From Gemmatimonadaceae bacterium (GTDB lineage: Bacteria > Gemmatimonadota > Gemmatimonadetes > Gemmatimonadales > Gemmatimonadaceae): a stretch of DNA of 64,000 bases. Positions 16,917-25,864 of this stretch are shown here, one piece after another. The position numbers were made by a program, and so were the translations under genes. The notes under the pieces are model-generated. The model searched no databases and was not told where the DNA came from. It saw nothing but the letters and a program-made list of their open reading frames with translations. The stretch covers positions 62,001 to 126,000 of the forward strand of contig JACVCD010000004.1 in assembly GCA_016742275.1 (NCBI GenBank), given 5' to 3'. The number at the start of each line of letters is the position of its first letter. Position 1 is the stretch's first letter.

Positions 16917-18745
16917 TGCGCCAGACTGTGTTGCCTTCCGTTTTTGCTCGCACCGTGCGCTCCAACACGTACGCGACTTTGCTGCTTATCGGTGCGGCGC
17001 TCTCCGCTTGCACGCGCAGTAGCGGTGGAGCCGGCGACTCGCGAATTCCGCCATCAGGTCCACCGACCGATCCCGCTATCCCTGAACGCGTTGCGGCAAA
17101 ATTCCCGAATGATTGGCGTTTGCCCGCCGGTCAATCGGCCACATTTGCGCCGCAAGTCATGGCGGTCAGCAACAGTATGGACGCCAGTGCAGCTGCCACG
17201 GAAATCATGCGCGCGGGTGGCAATGCGGTTGATGCTGCGGTTGCTCTCGGTTTCGCACTGGCCGTGACGTGGCCGGAAGCGGGCAATATCGGCGGCGGTG
17301 GCTATTCGGTGATTCGCATGGCCGATGGACGTATTGCCACCATCGACTACCGCGAAATCGCGCCGCTTGCCGCCACACGCAACATGTATCTCGACGAGCA
17401 TGGCAAGCTCACCGACAAGAGCGTGTACGGGCATCTCGCCTCGGGCGTGCCTGGTGCGGTTGCCGGTCTCAATGCACTGCTCGAGCGCTATGGCACCATG
17501 CCACTGTCGCGTGTCATGCAACCCGCCATCCGTCTCGCGCGTGATGGCTTCATCGTGGATAGCTCATTGGCGGGTTCGATTGCGCGTGCCAAGTCCATGG
17601 TCACACGCTATCAGAAGAGCACACCGTATTTCCCGAATGGAGAGCCAGTCCCGACTGGTACGCGGCTGGTCCAGCCCGATCTGGCGCGCACACTGACCGC
17701 CATTGCTGAACAGGGCACGGCAGCATTCTATCGCGGATGGGTCGCCGATTCTCTGGTGGCCGAAATGCAGCGTGGTGGTGGCATCATCACACGCGCTGAT
17801 CTCGCGGGCTACACTCCGGTGTGGCGTACGCCCATCCGCACAAGCTTTCGCGAGTACTCGCTGCTTTCCATGCCGCCATCGTCTTCTGGTGGTGTGACGA
17901 CGGCCGAAGCGCTCAACATCCTCGAGCAGTACCCGTCGCTTCCGGCATACGGCACGACGCGCTGGTTCCACCTGGTGGGCAGTGCGTATCAGCGTGCGTT
18001 CATCGATCGCAACGCCAAACTCGCCGATCCGGCCTTTGTACCGGTGCCGCTCGCACAGCTCACGAGCAAGAGCTACGCGCGTCAACTGCAAGGCACCATC
18101 AACGACACTCGCGCTACGCCCACGCAAAGCCTCGAACCGCAGATGCAGGCGTTGCCGCGTGAACCGGAACACACCACGCACTACTCAGTGGTAGACGCAG
18201 CCGGCAATGCAGTGGCCACGACGACCACACTCAACAACTCGTGGGGAAGTGGTGTGTGGGTGCGCGGAGCGGGTTTCATGCTCAACGACGAGATGGACGA
18301 TTTCGCCGCACAGCCGGGCAAGCCCAACATGTTCGGCCTTGTGCAGGGTGAGCAGAACGCCATTCAACCCGGCAAGCGCATGCTGAGTGCGATGTCACCC
18401 ACGATCGTTCTCGATCGCAACAATCAGGTGTTGCTCGTGGTTGGCGCAGCGGGTGGACCAACCATCATCACGGGCACCAGTCAGGTCATTCTCAATGTGA
18501 TTCAGCATCGCATGAATCTGGCCGATGCAATGCGTGCCCCACGCATTCATCATCAGGCGCTGCCGGATTCGCTCACGTTCGAAGCAGGCGGTATTGCTCC
18601 TGCGGTTCTCGACTCACTGCGCAACATGGGTCACTCCATGCGACAGCTGCGAGCTCTCGTGAACGTGAATGCCATCATGCGTGTGAAAGGCGGCTGGGAA
18701 GGTGTGCCCGAACCACGACGGGCCGGCGGGGCGGTTGGCTACTAA
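16916..18745 (+). CDS. ggt: Gamma-glutamyltransferase (glutathione hydrolase), lipoprotein
   Basis: Transfers or hydrolyses the gamma-glutamyl group of glutathione-like compounds. The N-terminus is a lipoprotein signal ending in LSAC. The large-subunit motifs are present (GGNAVDAAVALGFAL, NIGGGGYSVIRM). The autoprocessing nucleophile is Thr420 in HTTHYSVVD, matching the TTHYSV motif at the small-subunit start. Later come NSWGSGVWV and the GGPTIITG segment near the oxyanion and substrate site. At 609 residues it is a full-length Ntn hydrolase, probably periplasmic. Translationally coupled to the barrel protein through TGATG. Followed by a very large hairpin. Confidence 0.94.
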   Translation: MRQTVLPSVFARTVRSNTYATLLLIGAALSACTRSSGGAGDSRIPPSGPPTDPAIPERVAAKFPNDWRLPAGQSATFAPQVMAVSNSMDASAAATEIMRAGGNAVDAAVALGFALAVTWPEAGNIGGGGYSVIRMADGRIATIDYREIAPLAATRNMYLDEHGKLTDKSVYGHLASGVPGAVAGLNALLERYGTMPLSRVMQPAIRLARDGFIVDSSLAGSIARAKSMVTRYQKSTPYFPNGEPVPTGTRLVQPDLARTLTAIAEQGTAAFYRGWVADSLVAEMQRGGGIITRADLAGYTPVWRTPIRTSFREYSLLSMPPSSSGGVTTAEALNILEQYPSLPAYGTTRWFHLVGSAYQRAFIDRNAKLADPAFVPVPLAQLTSKSYARQLQGTINDTRATPTQSLEPQMQALPREPEHTTHYSVVDAAGNAVATTTTLNNSWGSGVWVRGAGFMLNDEMDDFAAQPGKPNMFGLVQGEQNAIQPGKRMLSAMSPTIVLDRNNQVLLVVGAAGGPTIITGTSQVILNVIQHRMNLADAMRAPRIHHQALPDSLTFEAGGIAPAVLDSLRNMGHSMRQLRALVNVNAIMRVKGGWEGVPEPRRAGGAVGY

Positions 18746-18746
18746 A

Positions 18747-18875
18747 ACAGCGACCGATTAACACGGATTACACGGAAATCAGCAGAAACGACACGGATAC
18801 AGCCTTACATCGCTGTATCCGTGTCGTTTCTTTTTTGTGTCCGTGTTGATCCGTGTAAGTCAGTTGCTGTTGAGC
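18747..18875. terminator. Giant palindrome, bidirectional terminator
   Basis: A perfect 20-bp stem (18784-18803 with 18812-18831) has an 8-base loop and is followed by a run of six T. Outside it, ACACGGATTACACGG at 18761-18775 pairs imperfectly with 18841-18856, and ACAGCGA near 18747 pairs with TTGCTGT near 18866. The whole region can fold into one long cruciform. It lies between the convergent ggt and glycine-zipper lipoprotein genes, where a bidirectional terminator is expected. The repeated ACACGGAT words suggest a dispersed palindromic element. Confidence 0.75.
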
Positions 18876-18888
18876 AACGCGCGAATCG

Positions 18889-19758
18889 TTACGGCGCCGC
18901 CGCCGGACGCACCGTGATCGGACCATCAAGCGTCACCGCAACCGTCGCACCACTGTTGAGACAGGTCGCATAGTCAGCCGTGGCCGCAGCCGCTGCCGTA
19001 CCCGCGGCCGCACCAGCCGCCGCACCGATCACCGTACCCTTGGTGTTCTTGCCGATCACCTGGCCCGCGATCGCGCCGAGGATGGCACCACCGGCCACCT
19101 TCTTCGCATCGTCCCCCTTGGTCGCCGCACGAATGCGTTCAGTGCTCGCCGTCTGCACCGTGGCTTCCACCGGGTACGTCTTGCCACCAAACGTCACCGA
19201 CACCAAACGCACCTTGAGATACGTCTGATCGTTCGAGTTCTTGGCGTTCTTCGATTCCGTCACTTCGAACGTGCCGGTGGCACCTTCAGGAATCGAGATG
19301 CCATTGCTGGCCGGCACCGCTTCGGCCAGTGACGCCGTGAACTTCTCACCAACGCTCGTGCCATTCGTGCACACCTTGGCGTTCGACGCAAAGCGCATCG
19401 ACGTACCCGTGGCCACCGTACCCACCACTTCAGCGGCAGGTGTCGGGGCCGGCGTGCTCGGCTTCGGCGTTGCAGCCGGCGGGTTGTTGGTCGACGGACG
19501 CGGCGTAGCCGGACGCGGAGCCGATGGACGCGGCGTGGTGGCTACTGGCGGTGGCGTTTGCGGCGCGGCAGCAGGCGGCACGTCCTGCAACTGCGGCTGC
19601 ACGCTGTCACGCTGCGCCATCGAAAGATCGCGGCCCAGGGCAGTGTCGCTGGCCAGCCCCTCCCCGTCGGCGGCCTTATCACCGCAGGCAGCAAGCGTAA
19701 GGAGAGCAGCCGTCGACATCAGCATCGCGGCACGGGTCGGTCGGGTATATTGACGCAT
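18889..19758 (-). CDS. Glycine-zipper lipoprotein with Pro-rich linker
   Basis: I chose the ATG at 19758 (289 residues) because GGAG lies eight bases upstream and the product starts with a good lipoprotein signal (LLTLAAC, lipidated Cys near residue 25). A Pro/Ala/Thr-rich linker occupies about residues 55-115. A folded beta domain follows. Near the C-terminus is an alternating Gly/Ala zipper (GGAILGAIAGQVIG and GTVIGAAAGAAAG), like the glycine-zipper 2TM proteins of the cell envelope. Role unknown, probably envelope integrity. Convergent with ggt. Confidence 0.7.
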   Translation of the reverse strand: MRQYTRPTRAAMLMSTAALLTLAACGDKAADGEGLASDTALGRDLSMAQRDSVQPQLQDVPPAAAPQTPPPVATTPRPSAPRPATPRPSTNNPPAATPKPSTPAPTPAAEVVGTVATGTSMRFASNAKVCTNGTSVGEKFTASLAEAVPASNGISIPEGATGTFEVTESKNAKNSNDQTYLKVRLVSVTFGGKTYPVEATVQTASTERIRAATKGDDAKKVAGGAILGAIAGQVIGKNTKGTVIGAAAGAAAGTAAAAATADYATCLNSGATVAVTLDGPITVRPAAAP

Positions 19759-19850
19759 GAGCGAACTCCGGGAGAAAAAGGTCGCAGTAGAGGGGCCGTT
19801 GGGCGGGGCCAATCTCGCCACTCCCACGAATTAACGGGCGGCGCGGCCGG

Positions 19851-21665
19851 ATGCCAACGGTGCGGACGCCACAGCTGCTCCGGCGCCTCCTTCCGTACTA
19901 CCACCCGTATCGGGTGCAAGTTGCGGTCGGACTGGCCTCCGTCATTGCTGCGGCTGGTTTATCTACCCTCATCCCGACCTTCCTGCAGCGCGGGATCGAT
20001 GCACTTCGTGACGAAGCGCACATTTCGATTGTGATGAAACTCTCAGGATTCATGCTGGGCACTGCCGTGCTCAGCGGGACCCTGAGATTCACCATGAGGC
20101 AGCTGCTCAACGGGGTCAGCCGCCGAATCGAGACCGATCTGCGCCGCGATGTCTTCGAGCGCCTCACCACACTCGACGCCGCCTGGTATGGTCGCTGGCG
20201 CACCGGCGACCTGATGGCCCGCCTCACCAACGATCTGAGCGCCGTCCGCATGGCCGCCGGCCCCGCGCTCATGTACCTGGTCAATACCATTGCCGGTGGA
20301 CTCTTCGCCCTCGGCATGATGGTGCGGATTAGCCCCACGCTGACCCTGTGGGCGCTGCTCCCCATGGCAGGACTGCCGCTGCTCATGCTCAGGCTTGGAA
20401 AGCTGGTGCATCTCCGCTTCGAGGCCGTGCAGGCGCAGTTCTCGCAGCTCACCACCCGAGCACAGGAAAATCTCGCGGGAGTTCGGGTCGTGCGGGCCTA
20501 TCGTCAGGAAGACGCCGAGGTCGCGCGTTTTGCCGCACTGGGCGATGCTTACCTCGAAAGCAACATGCGGCTCGCGCGACTCAATGGTTTGATGAGTCCG
20601 GGCTTTGCCATGCTGGCGGGTCTGGGTGGTGCCATCACCGTGGGTGTTGGCGGCACGCAGCTCATTCGCGGTGACATCACCGTTGGTGGCTTCGTGGCAT
20701 TTGGCATCTACCTCGCCATGCTCACCTGGCCGCTCATCGCCCTTGGCTGGACGACCAATCTGTTTCAGCGTGGCGCAGCCAGCATGGCACGCGTGCTCGA
20801 ACTACTCGATGCACAGCCACTGGTGGTGAAGGATGAGGGCACGCGCGCGTTGCCTGCGCATCAGGGAGGCCGATCACTGACCTTCCGTGACGTGGGCTTT
20901 CACTATCCCACGGGCGCAGACGGAACGCCACGTTGGGTGCTCCGTCATCTGTCATTCCATGTACCGGCCGGTTCCACACTCGCGATTGTTGGTGCGACCG
21001 GCTCCGGCAAAAGTGCGCTGCTCGATCTCATCACGCGCGCCTACGATCCGCAGGAGGGTGACATCCTCGTGGACGATGTACCCATCCGCGATGTGCCGCT
21101 GTCTGTATGGCGTCGTGAGATCGGTGCCGTCCCGCAAGAGGCTCTGCTCTTCAGCGAAACCATTGGCGAAAACGTGGCCTATGGTCTCGACGAGCAACAC
21201 CCGACATGGCGTGCATCCAATGCCCCGCCCGAAATCATGGATCGATTGCTCGAAGCCGTTGGCATTGCACAACTCCGCGAAACCATCGATGCATTGCCGG
21301 ACGGTCTGGCCACACGACTCGGCGAGCGTGGGATCAACCTCTCCGGCGGACAGAAGCAGCGCACGGCGCTGGCACGCGCATTGGCGCGTCATCCGTCCAT
21401 CGTCTTGCTCGACGACGCGCTATCTGCTGTCGACACTCACACCGAAGCGGCCATCCTGCACGGACTGCGTGATGCGCTGAGTGGCCGCACGGCGCTCATT
21501 GCATCACATCGCGTGAGCGCCGTGCGAGAGGCAGATCAGATCATCGTACTCGATGAGGGGCGCGTGGTCGAACACGGCACTCATGATGCACTCGTGGCGG
21601 AGGGCGGTCACTACGCCACGTTGCTACAGCGTCAACAACTGCTCGACGATATCGAAGCGAGTTGA
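19851..21665 (+). CDS. ABC exporter, fused permease and ATPase (MsbA/MdlB type)
   Basis: 604 residues with the classic exporter layout. Six membrane segments lie within about residues 15-310; a type I ABC transmembrane signature (RRIETDLRRDVFERL) is near 85. The ATPase half follows: Walker A GATGSGKS near 385, Q-loop, signature LSGGQKQR near 500, Walker B IVLLDDALSAVDTHTE and a switch His in ASHRV. One gene codes for one half-transporter, so it is expected to work as a homodimer unless a partner lies elsewhere. Substrate cannot be predicted from sequence. Transcribed alone, divergent from the glycine-zipper lipoprotein gene. Confidence 0.93.
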   Translation: MPTVRTPQLLRRLLPYYHPYRVQVAVGLASVIAAAGLSTLIPTFLQRGIDALRDEAHISIVMKLSGFMLGTAVLSGTLRFTMRQLLNGVSRRIETDLRRDVFERLTTLDAAWYGRWRTGDLMARLTNDLSAVRMAAGPALMYLVNTIAGGLFALGMMVRISPTLTLWALLPMAGLPLLMLRLGKLVHLRFEAVQAQFSQLTTRAQENLAGVRVVRAYRQEDAEVARFAALGDAYLESNMRLARLNGLMSPGFAMLAGLGGAITVGVGGTQLIRGDITVGGFVAFGIYLAMLTWPLIALGWTTNLFQRGAASMARVLELLDAQPLVVKDEGTRALPAHQGGRSLTFRDVGFHYPTGADGTPRWVLRHLSFHVPAGSTLAIVGATGSGKSALLDLITRAYDPQEGDILVDDVPIRDVPLSVWRREIGAVPQEALLFSETIGENVAYGLDEQHPTWRASNAPPEIMDRLLEAVGIAQLRETIDALPDGLATRLGERGINLSGGQKQRTALARALARHPSIVLLDDALSAVDTHTEAAILHGLRDALSGRTALIASHRVSAVREADQIIVLDEGRVVEHGTHDALVAEGGHYATLLQRQQLLDDIEAS

Positions 21666-21696
21666 ATTGGGTTGGCGTGCCAGTCGGGTCTTCGCC

Positions 21697-22422
21697 TTAC
21701 AACCGATCCACGAGGAATTGCGGCGTCAGCGGCTGTAGCCATGCCGCCAGGCGCTCGAACCAGCCCGTGAACATCAGAATGCCAACGAGCACGAGCAGGC
21801 CACCGGCGATCTGATTCACGCGACCGATGTTGTGCTTGAACTTCTGGAAGAAGCCAAGGAAACGGTCGAGCAGCAACGCGCTGAGCAGGAACGGGACGGC
21901 GAGGCCCAACGAATACGCCGTCAACAGCACAATGCCCTTGGTGAGTTCGGTCTCGTTGGCCGCCAGCAGAAGAATGGCGCCAAGCGTGGGGCCCAAGCAC
22001 GGCGTCCAACCGGCACCAAAGGCAATACCGACAATGACGGTGCCAAGGTAGCCAAGCGGCTTGTCGCTCAAATGCATGCGACGCTCCTGCTGCAGTGCGC
22101 CAAACTTCAGCACGCCCAGCATCCAGAGTCCCATGAGCACCATGAGCACGCCACCAATGCGCGCAATCCATACGCGGAATTCGCGCAGCAGCTGACCAAA
22201 AGCGCTGGCGCCAGCACCGAGTGCAACGAAGATGAACGTAAAGCCGGCAACGAACAGCAGTGCGTGCACGACAGCCGTGCGACGAGCACGCGAGACGTCA
22301 TCAAGGCCCATGCCGGTGATGAACGTGACGTAGCTCGGCACAAGCGGCAGCACGCACGGACTCAGAAAGCTGAGGAGACCGGCGGTAAATGCGACGAGCA
22401 GGGAAAGTGATTCGGGTGCCAT
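21697..22422 (-). CDS. ccdA: CcdA-family cytochrome c biogenesis / thiol-disulphide transmembrane protein
   Basis: 241 residues with six hydrophobic segments. The two membrane cysteines of the CcdA/DsbD-beta family are present at Cys23 (SPCVLPLVPS) and Cys142 (GWTPCLGPTLGA). It carries electrons from cytoplasmic thioredoxin across the membrane to periplasmic thiol proteins, such as those that prepare apocytochrome c. No resA-like or ccs genes are adjacent, so the periplasmic partner is not known here. The fur gene lies upstream on the same strand, about 60 bases away. Confidence 0.93.
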   Translation of the reverse strand: MAPESLSLLVAFTAGLLSFLSPCVLPLVPSYVTFITGMGLDDVSRARRTAVVHALLFVAGFTFIFVALGAGASAFGQLLREFRVWIARIGGVLMVLMGLWMLGVLKFGALQQERRMHLSDKPLGYLGTVIVGIAFGAGWTPCLGPTLGAILLLAANETELTKGIVLLTAYSLGLAVPFLLSALLLDRFLGFFQKFKHNIGRVNQIAGGLLVLVGILMFTGWFERLAAWLQPLTPQFLVDRL

Positions 22423-22480
22423 GAGAAGTGCGGAAGTGTGTCGGACACTGGCGCGCGGGCACCAGCATCATCGTGTACCG

Positions 22481-22948
22481 TTATCGGGCAGAACCGCGGC
22501 GACAGTCGCCGCAGAGCCCGTAGATCACCAGACGGTGGCGCTGCCGTGAGTAGTCATGCGCCTCGGCGAGCAGTGTGGTCATGCGTTCGAGTCGCTCGTC
22601 GCGAAACTCGGTTACACGACCACACACGGTACAGATAAGGTGCTCGTGGTTCGGCACCCCGCGTGAAGCTTCGTAGCGTTTGAATCCTTCACCAAAATCA
22701 CGTTCGACCACGAGTCCACTGCGCACCAGCACATCGAGTGTGCGATACACGGTTGCCGTGCCCGCACTCGCGCCGCGTGTGCGCACTTCGTTGGCCACAT
22801 CCTCAGCCGACAAATGTCGATCGGTGCCGAGGACCACGTCTGCAATCACGAGACGCTGCGCGGTCGCCGGCAGATTGTGATCACGCAGGTACGTGCGAAA
22901 CGCCTCGCGGTCGGCCGCAATAGCTGCTTCGTCGCTCGCGTGACTCAT
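22481..22948 (-). CDS. Fur-family metal-responsive transcriptional regulator
   Basis: 155 residues. The N-terminal winged helix ends near residue 90, with RGASAGTATVYRTLDVLVRSGLV as the recognition region. The metal and dimerisation domain carries PNHEHLICTVCGRVTEF. The structural zinc site is formed by two CxxC pairs (CTVC near 110 and CGDC near 148). This could be Fur, PerR or Zur. No Fur-box-like operator was confidently found in the window, so the metal sensed remains open. It is followed by ccdA and preceded by the acidic unknown protein, all on the minus strand. Confidence 0.93.
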   Translation of the reverse strand: MSHASDEAAIAADREAFRTYLRDHNLPATAQRLVIADVVLGTDRHLSAEDVANEVRTRGASAGTATVYRTLDVLVRSGLVVERDFGEGFKRYEASRGVPNHEHLICTVCGRVTEFRDERLERMTTLLAEAHDYSRQRHRLVIYGLCGDCRRGSAR

Positions 22949-22956
22949 GATGTGTA

Positions 22957-23697
22957 TCAGCCCTGCAGATCCATGCGCAGCGCGCGCGCAATCTGCGCGG
23001 CGGTGTAGCGCACGATTTCCGATTCCTCACCAGCACGACGCTGTACACCACGCACCACGGTTTCCACCGTGACGAGCGGCGCATCGGCTTCAGCCTTGAG
23101 GTTCGATTCCCACTTGCCGCGTTCAGGGCCCTTGATCACGTAGCGATAGCGGGCAGTGAAGACGGTGTGGCGTTCTTGCGGTGCAGGTACTGGAACTGCG
23201 AGAGGAGCGCTGGCGGGAACTTCGCTAGCACTGAGCTCGCTAGCGATTTCTGCGCTAACGGGAGTTTCGGATTCTTCAGTGTCGGAAGCGTCAACAGCGG
23301 ATGCATCAGCAGCGGAAGCGTCGACAACGGAAGCATCTGTGTCGGAAGCATCCGCATCGAGTTCCGATTCGATCTCAACTTCTTCCAGCGCGAGTTCGGG
23401 GTCCAACTCCTCTACGGTCTCCACGATCTCAACAGGCGCCTCCACCACCGGACGGCGAGCCGCAAGCACGGCAATGCCCGTCTCGACGGTGCCCTGCCTG
23501 AGCGGCGAGAAGAGATGCAACTCCTCGATGAGCTCGAGCGGGACTTCAGCTATTACCGCGCGAAGAAAACGCTCCGCGATTTCCGATACCGGGGCGTCGG
23601 CCCGATCAGATACATCTGCGCCCCCTCGCGTTGCCGGCTCGGTGGGGGTGTTCGCCTGCGATTCTTCGTCGGATACGTCTGAAACCGGAACGCTCAT
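22957..23697 (-). CDS. Acidic, low-complexity protein with conserved C-terminal domain
   Basis: I use the ATG at 23697 (246 residues); a GTG at 23706 is also possible. Residues 70-165 are dominated by Asp, Glu, Ser, Ala and Val, with a repeated DAS(D/A)xDASxVDAS pattern mirrored by near-repeats in the DNA (23280-23365). The last 70 residues look folded (TARYRYVIKGPERGKWES, then VRGVQRRAGEESEIVRYTAAQIARAL). No family is recognised. It lies nine bases before the fur start and may be cotranscribed with it. No signal peptide; probably cytoplasmic. Function unknown. Confidence 0.6.
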   Translation of the reverse strand: MSVPVSDVSDEESQANTPTEPATRGGADVSDRADAPVSEIAERFLRAVIAEVPLELIEELHLFSPLRQGTVETGIAVLAARRPVVEAPVEIVETVEELDPELALEEVEIESELDADASDTDASVVDASAADASAVDASDTEESETPVSAEIASELSASEVPASAPLAVPVPAPQERHTVFTARYRYVIKGPERGKWESNLKAEADAPLVTVETVVRGVQRRAGEESEIVRYTAAQIARALRMDLQG

Positions 23698-23804
23698 CAG
23701 CACCACTGTCAGGGGACTCGAGAGAGCGTCCGTACGACCCGCTCCCTGGGCATCCCGGTAAGATCACCGCCCGCTGGCACCCCAAACAAGCGACCGGACG
23801 CCAC

Positions 23805-23897
23805 TTGCGTTCAAATTGAGATTATTTATCTTATTTCTTAGATAGTGCCTTACAACTGATCGTTCTAACAAACTACTGCTCTCAGGAGACTCTCTCC
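23805..23897 (+). promoter_or_regulatory. AT-rich promoter region of the yceI gene
   Basis: An abrupt AT-rich stretch (about 23811-23880) upstream of the YceI gene. A possible -35 TTGAGA (23816-23821) and a weak -10 TAGATA (23839-23844) are separated by 17 bases. A strong ribosome site CAGGAG lies at 23883-23888, nine bases before the ATG. Confidence 0.45.
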
Positions 23898-24491
23898 ATG
23901 TTCGCGTTTTCGGCCACCCGTCGCCTCACCGTTGCCACCCTGATTGCCCTGCCCACACTGATCGCGGCCCGTCCGTTGCCTGACGCCAAGCCCCATGTGG
24001 TGGACAAGGCGCACAGTGAGATCAACTTCGTGGCGGACTCCCGTATGCTGAGCGCCCACGGCTTCTTCGGAAAGTGGGACGCTGATGTGAAGCTCGACGC
24101 GGCCAACTGGAGCAACTCCACGGTGAGCATCACGATCGACGCTGCCAGCATCAACACGCGCAACGATCAGCGCGACAATCACCTGCGCAGCGCCGATTTC
24201 TTCGATGTGGCCAAACACCCGACCATCACGTTCAAGTCGGTCAGTGTAAAGTCGACGGGTGCGAACGCCGTTGCCATCACGGGTGACCTGACGGTGCGTG
24301 GCACCACCAAGCGCATTGTCGTGCCGGCCAATCTCGTGTTCTACGAGCAGGGAACGGGCCGTTTCCGTGGCACGTTCACGATTGATCGCCTGCAGTACGG
24401 TGTGAGCTACGACTCGAAGCTCAATCCGATTCAGAAGGACGTGCAGGTGCAGTGGGATATCGCGTTGAGTGAGCCGAAGGCCGGTAACTGA
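23898..24491 (+). CDS. YceI-family lipid-binding-like secreted protein
   Basis: 197 residues with an N-terminal signal peptide (RRLTVATLIALPTLIAA). The YceI lipocalin-like barrel follows: VVDKAHSEINFVADSRM, HGFFGKWDADV, the SINTRNDQRDNHLRSADFFDVAKHP segment and ITGDLTVRGTTKRI. These motifs and the length match the family, whose members bind polyisoprenoid-like lipids in the periplasm. The gene has its own AT-rich promoter and is followed by a strong hairpin. Divergent from the acidic protein gene. Confidence 0.92.
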   Translation: MFAFSATRRLTVATLIALPTLIAARPLPDAKPHVVDKAHSEINFVADSRMLSAHGFFGKWDADVKLDAANWSNSTVSITIDAASINTRNDQRDNHLRSADFFDVAKHPTITFKSVSVKSTGANAVAITGDLTVRGTTKRIVVPANLVFYEQGTGRFRGTFTIDRLQYGVSYDSKLNPIQKDVQVQWDIALSEPKAGN

Positions 24492-24540
24492 GGCGCAGAG
24501 TTGTTTCCAGTCTGCTGATGCCAGCGGACCTCCAGAGTCC

Positions 24541-24645
24541 GTAAACAGCTTACGCAGAGAAGAAGAGAGCGCAGAGAACGCGGAGTGGCTGCATTGGCAG
24601 TCCTCTGCGTTCCCTGCGCTCTCTTTTTCTCTGCGCAATCAGTTA
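24541..24645. terminator. Palindromic CGCAGAG element, bidirectional terminator
   Basis: Arms at 24554-24581 and 24607-24634 pair over 28 bases with two mismatches, with a 25-base loop. The arms are made of repeated GCAGAG words; the right arm includes a run of five T. The flanks resemble the element at 46484-46571 (AAC-GCT-ACGCAGAGA). It lies between the convergent yceI and aminotransferase genes and probably terminates both. Confidence 0.7.
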
Positions 24646-25817
24646 GCGGTGTTCGAGGGCGGCCCGGCTCGCGCTACATCGAGAATCCCTTTCACCGCCC
24701 GCACCATCGTCGCCTCAGGTTGCACCAGACTCACCCGGAACTTCCCCTGCCCTGCGGCACCGAAGGCGATACCGGGTGTGACCACGACACCAGGCCCCTG
24801 CATGAGTGCATCCACCCACTCCCAGTCTCCAAAACCCGACGGGACATCGAGCCAGTAGTACATCGTGGCATTGGGCGGTGAGACCTGCCATCCCCCCTGC
24901 GCAAGCGCCGCAGCCACCGCATCACGACGTGCACGATATCGCGCCACAGTCACTGGCACGAGCGACGCATGATGCGTAAACGCCGCGGCACCGGCGTGTT
25001 GCGCCAGTGTGGACACGCCGTAGCCGATGTTCGAGCGATAGGCATCGAGTCGCGCGATCGCGTCCTGCTTGCCGGCAACAAATGCAATGCGCACACCGGC
25101 CATGCTGAAGCTCTTGCTGCATGTATGCGTTTCCACAGCCACACGCGACGCACCAGGGACCTGCAGCACACTGGGCACAACAAAGCCGTCGTAGGACAGC
25201 TCGCTGTATGCCAAATCGCTCAGCAACAGCAGTCCACGCGATTCGGCGAATGCCACATACCGCGCCAATTCATCGAGTGAAACCGCATGTGTGGTGGGAT
25301 TGCTGGGATAGTTCACCAGCAACACACGTGCACGCGCCAGATGCTCCGCTGACACCGCGTCGAGATCCATCCCGCCATCAGCACGGAATGGCACAAATAC
25401 CGGTTCGGCGCCCGCCAGTTGCGTGGCACGCGCATACACGGGGTAATACACCTCCGGCACCAGGACCACATCACCCGGATTGCAGTGCGCCAGCAGCAAC
25501 TCGGCGATGCCTTCCTTGGAGCCAGCGAGAGCAAGCATTTCGCGTGCAGGATCGATCACCACGCCAAAACGATCCGAGAGATATCCTGCCACGGCTGCCG
25601 CATACGCCGGATGCGCCTGGAAATACGGATATCCGGCAACAGAACGATCCTGTGCGATCTGCTGCAATGCCTCCACCACAACGTCCGGCATCGGTCCATC
25701 CGGACTACCGATGCCCACATCGATGAGTGACTTGCCCTTGGCGCGCATGGCGGCGCGGCGGGCATCAAGCTCGTAGAAAACGTACGGCGGAATGGCGTCG
25801 AGATGGCGTGCGGTCAT
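24639..25817 (-). CDS. Class I/II PLP-dependent aminotransferase
   Basis: 392 residues with the fold-type I pattern: GIGSPDGPMP near residue 36, an NPTT substrate-binding segment (NYPSNPTTHAV near 169), DLAYSELSYD near 201, and the PLP lysine Lys235 in SKSFSMAGVR. Overall it resembles the LL-diaminopimelate aminotransferase / AlaC-like group. Substrate specificity cannot be fixed from sequence; alanine, aspartate or diaminopimelate are all possible. Cytoplasmic. It is the most downstream gene of the long minus-strand run and lies after priA. Confidence 0.9.
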   Translation of the reverse strand: MTARHLDAIPPYVFYELDARRAAMRAKGKSLIDVGIGSPDGPMPDVVVEALQQIAQDRSVAGYPYFQAHPAYAAAVAGYLSDRFGVVIDPAREMLALAGSKEGIAELLLAHCNPGDVVLVPEVYYPVYARATQLAGAEPVFVPFRADGGMDLDAVSAEHLARARVLLVNYPSNPTTHAVSLDELARYVAFAESRGLLLLSDLAYSELSYDGFVVPSVLQVPGASRVAVETHTCSKSFSMAGVRIAFVAGKQDAIARLDAYRSNIGYGVSTLAQHAGAAAFTHHASLVPVTVARYRARRDAVAAALAQGGWQVSPPNATMYYWLDVPSGFGDWEWVDALMQGPGVVVTPGIAFGAAGQGKFRVSLVQPEATMVRAVKGILDVARAGPPSNTAN

Positions 25818-25864
25818 GCAGCAAATCTAACCGCAAATGCCACCGCACCTGCATCACAGGCCGT

